64,000 nt of DNA. It comes from a virus. Of this stretch, positions 1 through 7,646 are shown in pieces (position 1 is the first letter of the stretch; each line of letters starts with the position of its first letter). Location: IMG/VR virus record IMGVR_UViG_3300045996_000592, positions 1-64,000 of that record; one strand, 5' to 3'. Below the pieces are notes generated by a model. The model saw nothing but the letters and a program-made list of their open reading frames with translations. It had not been told where the DNA came from and made no database searches. Position numbers and translations under genes: made by a program.

Positions 1-164
1 GGGCTCAAGTGAGGGATCAAGTGGGGGCTCAAGTGAGGGCTCAAGTGAGGGATCAAGTGGGGGCTCAAGTGTGGGCTCAAGTGAGGGCTCAAGTGTGGGC
101 TCAAGTGGGGGCTCAAGTGAGGGATCAAGTGGGGGCTCAAGTGAGGGATCAAGTGGGGGCTCAA
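1..164 (+). repeat. 12-bp tandem repeat encoding a 4-residue repeat
   Basis: Thirteen full copies plus eight bases of a 12-bp unit of the form GGGCTCAAGTGA run without a break from the left edge. Only two positions vary: base 4 (C or A) and base 12 (A, G or T). Read in the frame of the gene, the unit is [A/D]-Q-V-[R/G/W]. The array starts outside the window, so the total copy number is unknown. Confidence 0.95.
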
Positions 165-878
165 AAACTGGAAACATTCTCATTTGCATCTTATGGTTCT
201 ATTTACGATTACGGGTGGGTGTCATTTTTTGATTTTTTCACGCAGATCGGGATAATAAACCATAAAGGGTTTAATGAGTTTCAGGAACTTATTAGTTCAG
301 GAATATATGACATGATCCGGTTAAACGGATTCTGCATAGTATCCTCTCTGCCTACTAAGATCAGTCGTAACCCGGAGAACCAACTTCATAGTTCTGAGGG
401 AGCTGCCATAGAGTTCAAGGACGGGTACAAACAGTACTACCTGAATGGACGTAATATCCCAGACTGGGTTTTTGAAGAGTATGAGAGTAAGACCTTGACT
501 GTTGACAAGTTCAACAAAGAAGATAATGAGGATATCCGAGCCGGAATTATCACCCTGATAAAAGAACGGGAAGGAGCCGAAGGACTAATGAAGTTCTTAG
601 GATCTACCTGTATAGATGAGCAGATAGTTGTTCATAGCGGAGGGTATACCGAAACCCTACGTCTTTACAGGACAGATAAGAAATTCCCGGAATTACAGAA
701 CAGTAAGGGTGAGTTTGACCAGTCAGCAGCTTGGATAGAAATGAAGTGTCCTTCTACAGGACAGACGTACCTTATAGATACTTGCCCTACGTTTAATAAC
801 GCAGTAGAGTGTGCTAAGTGGCACAGACCTAAAGTAGTAACCTCTGATATCCCTTACATATGGGAGTCAGCCAATTAA
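1..878 (+). CDS. DUF6745-like protein with N-terminal AQVR/DQVG repeats (5' partial)
   Basis: The reading frame is open from the first complete codon at base 3, so the true start lies left of the window; the GTG at base 9 is only an internal repeat codon. The first ~55 visible residues are the four-residue repeat. The remaining ~235 residues resemble the DUF6745 family, judged from the block around EFKDGYKQYYLNGRNIPDWV and the following acidic stretch that leads to an IRAGI..L helix. The family has no established function. Repeat arrays of this type are known to me beside DUF6745 domains in bacteria, which suggests transfer between host and phage. The family call is from memory of its pattern. 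Confidence 0.7.
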   Translation, partial: AQVRDQVGAQVRAQVRDQVGAQVWAQVRAQVWAQVGAQVRDQVGAQVRDQVGAQKLETFSFASYGSIYDYGWVSFFDFFTQIGIINHKGFNEFQELISSGIYDMIRLNGFCIVSSLPTKISRNPENQLHSSEGAAIEFKDGYKQYYLNGRNIPDWVFEEYESKTLTVDKFNKEDNEDIRAGIITLIKEREGAEGLMKFLGSTCIDEQIVVHSGGYTETLRLYRTDKKFPELQNSKGEFDQSAAWIEMKCPSTGQTYLIDTCPTFNNAVECAKWHRPKVVTSDIPYIWESAN

Positions 879-901
879 GTTAACCAGTAAAAACAGATAA
901 T

Positions 902-1276
902 ATGAAACTAAAATTCACAGGTAAGAACCACCACCAAGGGGACACACAATTCTTCGAGATATCAGAACTCCCCAAAGGTTTAAAGAAGACAGAAAAACAG
1001 TTTATAGCTGCCTCAGAACGATCTGGCTCTTTCCATGCCTTGTTCGGCCAGTACGACATGTATCAAGTAGAAGACGGGTTTATCGTAGATGTCAAAGAAG
1101 ACTGTATCTTGAACCATAGTCTGAACGAACACTTAAAAGATATCTCTATGGAAGATGTCCGGGTCCTTCCTAAGAAGGATCACCGCCACACAGAACTAAA
1201 ACCCGGGATCTACTATGTGGGCATTCAAAACCGGTTTGACCCTTTGGCCGGTATGAAAACCCGGGTGAGAGACTAA
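902..1276 (+). CDS. Hypothetical protein, 124 aa
   Basis: Basic and hydrophilic, with no membrane segment and no domain I recognise. The ATG at 902 is preceded by an A-rich stretch and no Shine-Dalgarno site. It follows the DUF6745 gene by 23 bases and is followed at once by a strong terminator hairpin, so it is probably the last gene of the operon that begins left of the window. Confidence 0.75.
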   Translation: MKLKFTGKNHHQGDTQFFEISELPKGLKKTEKQFIAASERSGSFHALFGQYDMYQVEDGFIVDVKEDCILNHSLNEHLKDISMEDVRVLPKKDHRHTELKPGIYYVGIQNRFDPLAGMKTRVRD

Positions 1277-1297
1277 CTACTTACTATACTTTCTACG

Positions 1298-1334
1298 AAG
1301 AGCCGGTTCTACCCAAGGATCGGCTCTTTTTTAT
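1298..1334 (+). terminator. Intrinsic terminator
   Basis: Stem AAGAGCCG (1298-1305) pairs with CGGCTCTT (1321-1328) and runs into a T tract. It closes the operon ending at 1276 and separates it from the gene starting at 1351. Confidence 0.85.
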
Positions 1335-1350
1335 CACTAAAACTTATTTT

Positions 1351-2172
1351 ATGAACACAACTAATTTAACGGAGAAGATGAATAAGTTCTTCGACTCCAT
1401 CACAGCAGAGGAGCTAGTAGAGCACCTTCGACAGAAGGGTTATAAGGTGGAGAAGGAAGAAAAACCAGAGTGGACCATCTTAAGTTTTAAAGATCCTAAA
1501 ATCGCAGATTGTATTCTGAAATTGAATGAAGTTAGAGGGACTTATTATTCTAATGAAGAGTATAAAGATAAATCGAAAAGTACACTAAATGATGCACTGT
1601 ATAACTCTTGGCGTAGTGTTAAAACCGGTCATTGGTTCATTCATTCAGTCCGTCGGGAATCAGACGGTGAGGTATTTACTTTAGGGGATATTGTTTATCA
1701 CTCTAATGATAGACCGGATAATAACGGTAAGATAGAGTCCCTTAAGATAAGGGGGGATCAGCTATACGCGTTTTCTGACTCCAAATGGAAAACCATCCAC
1801 ATAGACTACTTGAAGAGAACCCCAACTACCTTATTTACCACCGAGGACGGAGTAGAATTGACTAAGAAGGATCAGAAGATTTATTCAGTGTGTCCTAATG
1901 ATCCAAATTTTGTAACCCTGGATGACCTTACAGTAGCCAGACTTACACACTCCAGTAATTTTGGGGGAACTGGGTATAAAGCCTGGAAACACTTCAGTAC
2001 AGAAGAGGCTCGTAATCAGTATATCCGGCACAATAAACCGGTTTTTTCTGGTACAGACATCCAGAACATTATTGATAAACTCCGTCCTAAGGATGGCCGT
2101 TTTATTGATGCTGACCTGATAGAGGATGAGTTGGGGCATGAACTACAAGTAAAATTTAAAAACACGCTGTAA
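1351..2172 (+). CDS. Hypothetical protein, 273 aa
   Basis: Soluble mixed alpha/beta composition. The first ~40 residues (TEKMNKFFDSITAEELVEHL) look helical. Later segments alternate charged and aromatic residues, with a repeated 'F/VTLxDL' type strand pattern near residues 185-195. The stop overlaps the start of the ATPase gene by one base, so the two are translationally coupled and possibly work together. I do not recognise the family. Confidence 0.75.
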   Translation: MNTTNLTEKMNKFFDSITAEELVEHLRQKGYKVEKEEKPEWTILSFKDPKIADCILKLNEVRGTYYSNEEYKDKSKSTLNDALYNSWRSVKTGHWFIHSVRRESDGEVFTLGDIVYHSNDRPDNNGKIESLKIRGDQLYAFSDSKWKTIHIDYLKRTPTTLFTTEDGVELTKKDQKIYSVCPNDPNFVTLDDLTVARLTHSSNFGGTGYKAWKHFSTEEARNQYIRHNKPVFSGTDIQNIIDKLRPKDGRFIDADLIEDELGHELQVKFKNTL

Positions 2173-3455
2173 TGAAGTTTTTGAAAATTCAAAATAAAGG
2201 TCTGTTAGATATCAGACTGATCGCCCTGATGGGGGGGGGAACTACTAAGAGTGGTAACTCCTACGCTATTGGTAGGTTTGGTACCGGATTAAAATACACT
2301 TTGGCGTTCCTATTCAGGAACAACCTGGCCTTTAAGATATTTGTGGGTCAGGAAGAGATAAAGATAAACACGGAGATAGAGCAGATAGGGGACACCACTT
2401 TTGAGATCATCTGTATTAACGGACACAGGACCTCGATCACTACACAGATGGGTCAGGAGTGGAGACCTTGGATGATCTGCAGAGAGCTATATTGTAATGC
2501 CCTAGATGAGGGAGAGGCTTCTCACGAAGTCACTACGAATGCCGTAGGAACTGAGGGGAAAACCACCTTCTATATTCAGGTGGACACACAGATACAGGAC
2601 GTCATCAACAATTGGGATAAGTACTTTATACAGAATAAGACCCCGATGTTCGTCAATGATAACTGCCGGATCTACCCGGGCGGTGACTCCCTACGACTAT
2701 ATAAGAACGGGGTACTGATACTGGAAGATGGCAAGACCCGGTCCCTATTCGCTTACGACCTTCTTGAAGCTGAGATAAATGAGCTGAGGGAGTTCAAGGG
2801 TAGTAAATCCTACACAGTAGCCAAGTGCCTCGCACAAGCTGACCGTAAAGTAGCTAGTTACTTCCTGGAAAACATCAAGGACTCTTATTATGAAGGAAGT
2901 CACGAGATGGACTTCGAGTGGTACCTCACATTTAATCCTGCATGGGGCGAAGTTATCGGTCAGGCCAAACTGATCACGCAGAAGAGTCTCGATGATATAA
3001 GGGCGCGAGGAATAGAGATGGATGGTAAAGACTACATCATTGTTCCCAAGAACGTGTACAAGACCCTGACGAAGCAGTTTGAAGGTGTAGGTGCTCTCCG
3101 GGTAGCCCAGAAGGGTGCGGAGTTCTTCGAACACTATGACCCAATCGTAGAAAATCGGGTTAAAGAAGCACTTACTGTACTGGAACACTGTGACTATATC
3201 TTCCACCCGGATCTCGAGTTTGTATTCGGGTACTTCGAAGACAGGAATGTAGGCGCCAGGATAAACCTTGATGAGAAGAAGGTTTATATATCGAACACCT
3301 TCCTGAGTAAGTCAGTCTTCGAGATCTGCTACATACTGGCCGAGGAGAACGAGCACTTCCTGACCGGGTTCCATGACTGTTCCCGGGAACTACAGACCCA
3401 CTTCCTGAAACTTTGGATGCAGCGGTTATTAAAAGAACATGAGGTTGAACTCTAA
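2172..3455 (+). CDS. Hsp90-like (GHKL-type) ATPase, motifs in permuted order
   Basis: Residues ~18-45 hold MGGGTTKSG followed by IGRFGTGLKY, matching the ATP-lid region (G2 type GxFGxGxK) of GHKL ATPases. Residues ~104-113 hold RELYCNALDE, matching the N box (E...NA.D) that binds Mg-ATP. In Hsp90, MutL and histidine kinases the N box comes first; here it follows the lid, so the fold looks circularly permuted. The C-terminus (~390 onward) has AEENEHF...DCSRELQ, a conserved-looking helical tail that I recall from phage and bacterial ATP-binding proteins of unknown role. The 427 residues include no second enzymatic domain that I can see. The gene overlaps its upstream neighbour by one base. Assignment to the superfamily is fairly secure; the biological role is unknown. 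Confidence 0.65.
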   Translation: MKFLKIQNKGLLDIRLIALMGGGTTKSGNSYAIGRFGTGLKYTLAFLFRNNLAFKIFVGQEEIKINTEIEQIGDTTFEIICINGHRTSITTQMGQEWRPWMICRELYCNALDEGEASHEVTTNAVGTEGKTTFYIQVDTQIQDVINNWDKYFIQNKTPMFVNDNCRIYPGGDSLRLYKNGVLILEDGKTRSLFAYDLLEAEINELREFKGSKSYTVAKCLAQADRKVASYFLENIKDSYYEGSHEMDFEWYLTFNPAWGEVIGQAKLITQKSLDDIRARGIEMDGKDYIIVPKNVYKTLTKQFEGVGALRVAQKGAEFFEHYDPIVENRVKEALTVLEHCDYIFHPDLEFVFGYFEDRNVGARINLDEKKVYISNTFLSKSVFEICYILAEENEHFLTGFHDCSRELQTHFLKLWMQRLLKEHEVEL

Positions 3456-3468
3456 ATTACAGATCGTT

Positions 3469-3852
3469 ATGATACAAAGAAAATCAGCAGTTCAGATAAT
3501 TCAGGAGACAATCGAGTACTACTCGGCAGACCCGGTAGGAAGGAGAGGTAAAAACGGGGGAGCCTGTGTGTACATTTCCGATGAAGGTGAAATGTGTGCA
3601 GTTGGCAGGTGTATGGAAGACCCTAATTTAGTATCTGCCCAGAATGTGTGCTCAAATATGGCCTTAAGTATAGGTGGTAAAGCTCCACTGGAAGAACTTC
3701 TTAAAGAAGAGTATCGCGGCCACCCGATTTCATTCTGGGGAAGTTTGCAAAGAATACATGACCAGGACGAGTACTGGTGTGAGGCTGGCCTGACTGAACT
3801 CGGTAGGACAAGGGTAACGCAGTTAATAGATTTTTACAAAAGTGAGGAATGA
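3469..3852 (+). CDS. Hypothetical protein, 127 aa
   Basis: I chose the ATG at 3469 (MIQRKSAVQII) over the earlier ATG at 3439, because the earlier one would overlap the ATPase gene by 17 bases and adds an unlikely basic leader. Residues ~25-50 contain GRRGKNGGACVYIS and an MCAVGRCM segment with a short Cys pattern. The remainder is acidic and helical. The stop overlaps the next start as ATGA. Function unknown. Confidence 0.7.
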   Translation: MIQRKSAVQIIQETIEYYSADPVGRRGKNGGACVYISDEGEMCAVGRCMEDPNLVSAQNVCSNMALSIGGKAPLEELLKEEYRGHPISFWGSLQRIHDQDEYWCEAGLTELGRTRVTQLIDFYKSEE

Positions 3853-4013
3853 CAGTAGAAGTAAAGAAGTTGAAGGCTGAGGTAGAATTAGCTAAGGCGC
3901 TTTATTTCAGCCTCAGGGACCGGTTAGAGGAAGCAGAGAAAAAGCAGATAAAGCCGGCAAAGAAGAGTGTCCCGAACAGGTTTATTACCCGGCAGCTGAA
4001 GAAGGCTAGTTAA
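3849..4013 (+). CDS. Small basic helical protein, 54 aa
   Basis: Starts at an ATGA overlap with the preceding stop and encodes a 54-residue, mostly helical, Lys/Glu/Ala-rich protein with a basic C-terminus (NRFITRQLKKAS). It ends tail-to-tail with the minus-strand integrase, overlapping it by 8 bases. The ATGA coupling is the main support for it being real. Function unknown. Confidence 0.6.
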   Translation: MTVEVKKLKAEVELAKALYFSLRDRLEEAEKKQIKPAKKSVPNRFITRQLKKAS

Positions 4014-5187
4014 AAGGATTCTGTACTTTCTTTACCTGGTCATCTTTTCTGGACTTATGCTTCACATCATATACCCCTGTTATCATTTTTTCAGACTCGG
4101 CGTTCTGTAATGCCGCACCCTTAACACCTATTAGGTCGGAAGTCTCTGTAGTATTCAGGTGCTTTAATGGATAAAAGTTCTTATTTATTTTCAGTTTATC
4201 CTTTATGTGTCTTTTCCATCTCCTGTCGATCTGGGAACGATGAATAGGTTCTGGCCCGGGCAGCAGATCTTTAGAGAACACATAATAATTACCAGGACAG
4301 TTCCATAAAGCAGCTTGCCAGAAGGGGAGCGCTATATCTTTGATCGGTCTTATGGCCCAGGTGTAGTGCTTCCCTTTTAGTATTTGGTAGCGTACCTCTT
4401 GTTTAACCAGGTCTACATGCTCAGGTTTTATCTTAAGTAGCTCGGTAGACCGGGCGCCAGAGTGGAAGAAGATATGAAGATAGAGCCACCAGTTGATATC
4501 GTAGTCGAAGATGTATTCATCGACTCTCTTACGCTCTTCGGGGGTAAGCACATCCCGGGGCGCCGTAATAGTTTTCTGTTTTTTGAGTCCCTTACAGGGA
4601 TTACCGTTCGTAATTTCCAGTTCATCCAGGTACGAAAACAGTCCGGATAGGTTTTTACGATAACGGTTAAAGGTTGTAGCTGACTTACCCAGTGTAGCAG
4701 TATCCAGCAGTAGCTTTATATCCCGTCGGCGGACATCATAAATGGCCTTATCTTCTATTCCGAGTTCGATAGCTGCTGTCTTTATAAACCCCAGCGTACT
4801 CTTAAGCTCTACTCTGTATTCCCTGACCACCTTGACCTTATCTTTCGCGTATTCAAGGGCCTTGATAAAAGGAGTGGTCTCTGATATCCTACTGATGGGT
4901 TCTGTAGCAACCCGGGCGTATGTTTTAGTGATCGGGTTCCATCCCTTGTTGGTAAGGCGGTCTATCTCGAAAGCCAGAGCGTCCTTCAGCTGCCGGCGCC
5001 GCTCTTCCAGCGTATCTATCCGGTTGAAGTCACTGATGGATACCTGTTTGGATTTGCCGGTATTATCATCGTAGAACCGGTATCGGATAAGCCATTCCTC
5101 TTTCAGGAGTGCTTTACCGCCGGTCTCAAAATTCTTGGGGGAGATAAAAACCTTCCCCATTCGGTAATTATTCGGTAGATATTTCAT
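4006..5187 (-). CDS. int: Tyrosine recombinase (integrase), Bacteroidota type
   Basis: Catalyses site-specific integration and excision. The 393-residue length is usual. An N-terminal arm-binding region (~1-95) is followed by a SAM-like core-binding domain (~105-200) and a catalytic domain (~210-393). Catalytic Arg is R246 in HSGARSTELLK. A conserved Lys lies in the KGKHYTWAIR hairpin (~271-280). Box II reads LKHLNTTETS, so His343 is present but the usual HxxR arginine is Thr346. Tyr373 (ITGVYDVK) is the likely nucleophile. Replacement of the second Arg is familiar in a subgroup of Bacteroidota integrases that read KHLN..ET, so it need not mean inactivity. It is transcribed towards the left and lies beside a truncated tRNA-Arg, the likely attachment site. 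Confidence 0.9.
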   Translation of the reverse strand: MKYLPNNYRMGKVFISPKNFETGGKALLKEEWLIRYRFYDDNTGKSKQVSISDFNRIDTLEERRRQLKDALAFEIDRLTNKGWNPITKTYARVATEPISRISETTPFIKALEYAKDKVKVVREYRVELKSTLGFIKTAAIELGIEDKAIYDVRRRDIKLLLDTATLGKSATTFNRYRKNLSGLFSYLDELEITNGNPCKGLKKQKTITAPRDVLTPEERKRVDEYIFDYDINWWLYLHIFFHSGARSTELLKIKPEHVDLVKQEVRYQILKGKHYTWAIRPIKDIALPFWQAALWNCPGNYYVFSKDLLPGPEPIHRSQIDRRWKRHIKDKLKINKNFYPLKHLNTTETSDLIGVKGAALQNAESEKMITGVYDVKHKSRKDDQVKKVQNPFN

Positions 5188-5209
5188 ACTTTTACGGCAG
5201 ATAACACGC

Positions 5210-5249
5210 CAAAAGTAGCTGAAAAAAACCGAACAAAAAACCGAACAAA
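5210..5249 (-). promoter_or_regulatory. Integrase promoter with two 12-bp direct repeats
   Basis: On the minus strand a -7 box TACTTTTG (5217-5210) fits the Bacteroidota consensus TAnnTTTG, with TTTG (5237-5234) 16 bases upstream as a -33 element. The -33 region consists of two copies of CCGAACAAAA (plus strand, units from 5229 and 5241), which could also be binding sites for integrase or an excision or repressor protein. Confidence 0.55.
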
Positions 5250-5309
5250 AGGTTTAGGAAGAGGGCTAAAAATAGAAAAGTAGGTTACTTAAAGTATTGA
5301 TTATCAGCC

Positions 5310-5366
5310 GGCCCGGTAGCTCAGCTGGATAGAGCACCAGCCTTCTAAGCTGGGGGTCATTGGTTC
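5310..5366 (+). tRNA. Truncated tRNA-Arg(TCT), probable attachment-site core
   Basis: The 5' acceptor strand GGCCCGG (5310-5316), D arm (TAGCTCAGCTGGATAGAGCA) and anticodon arm CCAGC-CTTCTAA-GCTGG are intact, with anticodon TCT for Arg. The sequence matches a tRNA up to GGTTCG in the T loop and then stops: no complementary T stem and no CCGGGCC acceptor 3' strand follows. It cannot fold as a complete tRNA. Its position directly upstream of the integrase suggests it is the piece of attP shared with a host tRNA-Arg gene. A decayed phage tRNA is the alternative. Confidence 0.7.
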
Positions 5367-5456
5367 GTTCAAACTTCTGAAACACAGTACTGATACCACT
5401 CCTAGGACTTATCTGTTACCTTACCACCCTGAATATCGAACAAAACTCCGAACGTT

Positions 5457-5906
5457 TTAAGCAGCTTTATATCTTTCTCCGCTATTAATTCCCTGTAGAG
5501 TCGAATAGTGTATGCCGAGTTCTTTGGCTAACTGCCTTAAGGATGTGTCTCCTCTGTTTTTTAATGCTTCCCGGATTTCAGTAATCCTTTCCAAAGGAAT
5601 AGAGTTGTTATGGGCTGCCGCGATAAGTACCGAGGATCTTCCTTTTTTAAAGGCATCTTTCATATTATCTGAGTATGTTCCCAGAAAGAAATGATCTGGG
5701 TTAATACAGGCCCTATTATCACAGATGTGGCAAACAAGTAGCCCCGGCGGTATTACTCCACGGGTGAGCTCATAAGACAGTCGATGGGCACCAACCACTT
5801 TACCTTTATACCTAACGGCACCATATCCTGCACGTTTGGCACCCTGCCAGATCATACATTCATTTTCGTCAGTTATTGTTCTACTATATAATTTCTCTTT
5901 ATCCAT
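5457..5906 (-). CDS. HNH endonuclease with C-terminal HTH
   Basis: Residues ~15-85 carry the HNH fold of phage homing-type nucleases: [19 protein letters not shown] supplies the first His, then [19 protein letters not shown] supplies the zinc or metal core with NPDH. Residues ~105-145 ([18 protein letters not shown]) form a helix-turn-helix that probably gives DNA site specificity. Such genes are often selfish insertions. This one lies alone on the minus strand between the truncated tRNA and the regulator gene. It ends in Ala-Ala. Confidence 0.9.
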   Translation of the reverse strand: MDKEKLYSRTITDENECMIWQGAKRAGYGAVRYKGKVVGAHRLSYELTRGVIPPGLLVCHICDNRACINPDHFFLGTYSDNMKDAFKKGRSSVLIAAAHNNSIPLERITEIREALKNRGDTSLRQLAKELGIHYSTLQGINSGERYKAA

Positions 5907-5997
5907 ATGATAGGGAGTTTTTAGGTAGGATCACTAATATAACGAAAAGTACCCTTAAACCCAAAAATCGACAACACCGAGTTGGCATGATTGTGTA

Positions 5998-6091
5998 ATT
6001 AGTTTAGTAGTCCCCAGAACAGAAATTAGGATTATTAATTAGAAGAAGTATATTTGTTGGATGAATAAAAACCATATACTACTAAACTAAT
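5998..6091. promoter_or_regulatory. 14-bp perfect inverted repeat, putative operator pair
   Basis: ATTAGTTTAGTAGT (5998-6011) and its exact reverse complement ACTACTAAACTAAT (6078-6091) flank 66 bases that contain a -7 type box at 6049-6056. The right arm ends 6 bases before the start codon of the HTH protein at 6098. The arrangement suggests binding and autoregulation by that protein, possibly with DNA looping. The arms are exact; the role is inferred. Confidence 0.6.
6049..6056 (+). promoter_or_regulatory. Promoter -7 box TATATTTG
   Basis: Matches the Bacteroidota TAnnTTTG consensus and lies 41 bases before the HTH gene, between the two arms of the inverted repeat. No clear TTTG is found at the -33 position, which is common for regulated promoters of this group. 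Confidence 0.5.
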
Positions 6092-6097
6092 ACCATC

Positions 6098-6439
6098 ATG
6101 AGTAAAGACGAAAAAAAGAACCAGGTAGCCCTACTTACCAAAGAAGGAAAGTCTATCGCGCAGATAGCTAAGACTACCGGTTTATCTAAAGCCACGGTAT
6201 CTAACTACCGGGCACTCCTTAAAGATGAAGGGGTTACGACCCCGAATATTAAGGGTAAACCCGGAGTTACAACAGCTCCCGGGGCTACACAGCGCCCACA
6301 AGGGACTAATAGTCCTCAGCAGTCATCATTTACCTCAGGTACCACCCGGTTTGTTATTGACGGTATATCCGTACAGCTGCCCCCAGGTTCCCGGATCAAG
6401 ATAATGCCTACTGGAGAAGTGGATATCAAGACCCATTAA
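6098..6439 (+). CDS. HTH DNA-binding protein, putative regulator
   Basis: Residues ~5-45 form a resolvase/homeodomain-like helix-turn-helix: ALLTKEGKSIAQIAKTTG then LSKATVSNYRALL as recognition helix. A Pro/Thr/Gln-rich linker (~50-80) leads to a short conserved-looking tail (FVIDGISVQLPPGSRIKI). The 113-residue protein is the first plus-strand gene after the integration region, sits under an inverted-repeat operator and is followed by its own terminator. This is the usual position for a repressor or early regulator. It could also be a nucleoid-type or partner protein of the recombination module. Confidence 0.75.
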   Translation: MSKDEKKNQVALLTKEGKSIAQIAKTTGLSKATVSNYRALLKDEGVTTPNIKGKPGVTTAPGATQRPQGTNSPQQSSFTSGTTRFVIDGISVQLPPGSRIKIMPTGEVDIKTH

Positions 6440-6482
6440 AATTCTCCACTTATTTTTGGGGAACATAATACCCAAATACAGA

Positions 6483-6508
6483 CCTCGGTTTTATAACCGG
6501 GGTTTTTT
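6483..6508 (+). terminator. Intrinsic terminator
   Basis: CCTCGGTT (6483-6490), loop TTAT and AACCGGGG (6495-6502), followed by six T. It isolates the HTH gene as a single-gene unit. Confidence 0.9.
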
Positions 6509-6526
6509 ATTTTACCGGAAGATATT

Positions 6527-6558
6527 TTTGGATATCTGAATAATATAGGTTAAGTTTA
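6527..6558 (+). promoter_or_regulatory. Promoter, extended TTTG-TATCT motif (copy 1)
   Basis: TTTG (6527-6530), 20-base spacer beginning GATATCTGAA, then -7 box TAAGTTTA (6551-6558). It lies 34 bases before the gene at 6592. A further TATCTAA (6586-6592) overlaps that gene's start codon. Spacer sequence and spacing recur at several other sites in this window. Confidence 0.6.
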
Positions 6559-6591
6559 GGATACCTAATAACCCCTAACCAACCCTATCTA

Positions 6592-6855
6592 ATGGTTATC
6601 CAATTGTTATCCGGTAAGATCGTGGAGATCTCCGTCGAGCAGTACCTGAATATGAGTGATGACGACTTTATCGCAGAGATGGAAGAAGTCGTCAGTTATA
6701 ATTATGGAGAATATGTGGAGGACCCCTTCTTCCGGTCCGCTATCTTCGGAACACCTGAGAAGAAGGAAGAAGATAATGAGCACGAGCCCTCACTGGATGA
6801 ACTGGGTTCCCTTGATAAGTTACGAGACCTGGACATAACCCTGTCAGAAGATTAA
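6592..6855 (+). CDS. Small acidic protein, 87 aa
   Basis: Strongly acidic, with Asp/Glu-rich segments near residues 20-35 and throughout the C-terminal third (EKKEEDNEHEPSLDEL). A likely beta-helix start (MVIQLLSGKIVEISVEQYL) precedes them. It has its own promoter upstream and terminator downstream, so it is a monocistronic unit, often seen for early host-takeover or DNA-mimic proteins. That role is only a suggestion. Confidence 0.7.
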   Translation: MVIQLLSGKIVEISVEQYLNMSDDDFIAEMEEVVSYNYGEYVEDPFFRSAIFGTPEKKEEDNEHEPSLDELGSLDKLRDLDITLSED

Positions 6856-6880
6856 ATACCCCGTCACTATGAAACAGACA

Positions 6881-6914
6881 CCCCGGAGCCATTAAGGTTA
6901 CCGGGGATTTTTAT
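6881..6914 (+). terminator. Intrinsic terminator
   Basis: CCCCGG (6881-6886) pairs with CCGGGG (6901-6906), with extra pairing GGAGCC/GGTTACC inside, followed by ATTTTTATT. Confidence 0.8.
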
Positions 6915-6930
6915 TCTTAAAGTTTTGATT

Positions 6931-7173
6931 ATGACAACTACAGAATTAATACAGGGTGCAGTAGAGGCAGGAATAAGCCTTCAGACGAAGGCAGAACACC
7001 GTAAACATGTAGAAGCCGGCAGGAAGGGCTGGCAAACCCGGTTAAAGAACATAGAGAAAGAGAGTACAACATCACGGTTTACTTACGATCAGGTAGACTT
7101 CACCGTCGAGTGTCCCTACTATATGTGGGTTCATCCTGATGGTACATTAGAACTTAAAACCATAACAAACTAA
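6931..7173 (+). CDS. Hypothetical protein, 80 aa
   Basis: The ATG at 6931 is preferred to the TTG two codons upstream. The first half is a helical segment with AEHRKHVEAGRKGW, a basic motif that could contact nucleic acid. The second half (DFTVECPYYMWVHPDGTLEL) looks like beta strands. No promoter is seen directly upstream; it follows a terminator by 17 bases, so its own transcription start is unclear. Confidence 0.65.
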   Translation: MTTTELIQGAVEAGISLQTKAEHRKHVEAGRKGWQTRLKNIEKESTTSRFTYDQVDFTVECPYYMWVHPDGTLELKTITN

Positions 7174-7184
7174 ACCAATATTTT

Positions 7185-7628
7185 ATGAATAATTCAGTTA
7201 TAATCACAGCAGACAACCAGAATAACGTTATAAGACTTACCAAGAACCCTGAGTACGGGTGGATACTGGTCAGTCAGACCACACCTGTTTTTAAGGGCAG
7301 GTTTATAGACATGGAAAAACGTACAGCCATCATCACAGGTAAGGTAGATTTCCTTAAGCAGATGGACTACAAGGCCAGTCAGGAACTACCGGGTAAGATC
7401 GTGGTAAAGGAGAGCCTTGAACCAACCAACCCGGATAACAACCTGCAAGACGTAAAGTGTGCCGGGGATTCAAATATCCCGTGTACTGTAGACGATCAGC
7501 CTATCTACCGCACTTCTTACTACACGATCAACCTGTCTGATACAGACATACTGATAGAGCACGACAACGGTGACGAGATCAGGGCCGCTCAAAAGAAGGA
7601 GCGTCTAACGCTTGGCGCCACACTATAA
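7185..7628 (+). CDS. Conserved phage protein, 147 aa
   Basis: All-beta pattern in the first ~65 residues, then a segment with KIVVKESLEPTNP, AGDSNIPCTVDDQPIYR and a C-terminal EHDNGDEIRAAQ helix. I recall this block order from conserved hypothetical proteins of Bacteroidota phages, including crAss-like ones, but no function is assigned. It is 11 bases downstream of the previous gene and ends in a terminator. Confidence 0.75.
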   Translation: MNNSVIITADNQNNVIRLTKNPEYGWILVSQTTPVFKGRFIDMEKRTAIITGKVDFLKQMDYKASQELPGKIVVKESLEPTNPDNNLQDVKCAGDSNIPCTVDDQPIYRTSYYTINLSDTDILIEHDNGDEIRAAQKKERLTLGATL

Positions 7629-7646
7629 CAGGACCATTATTTACAG

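Noticed and set aside
13-156. Repeat array as a CRISPR or a diversity-generating element
   Set aside because: The unit is only 12 bp, has no spacers, and variation is not adenine-specific; it is an in-frame coding repeat.
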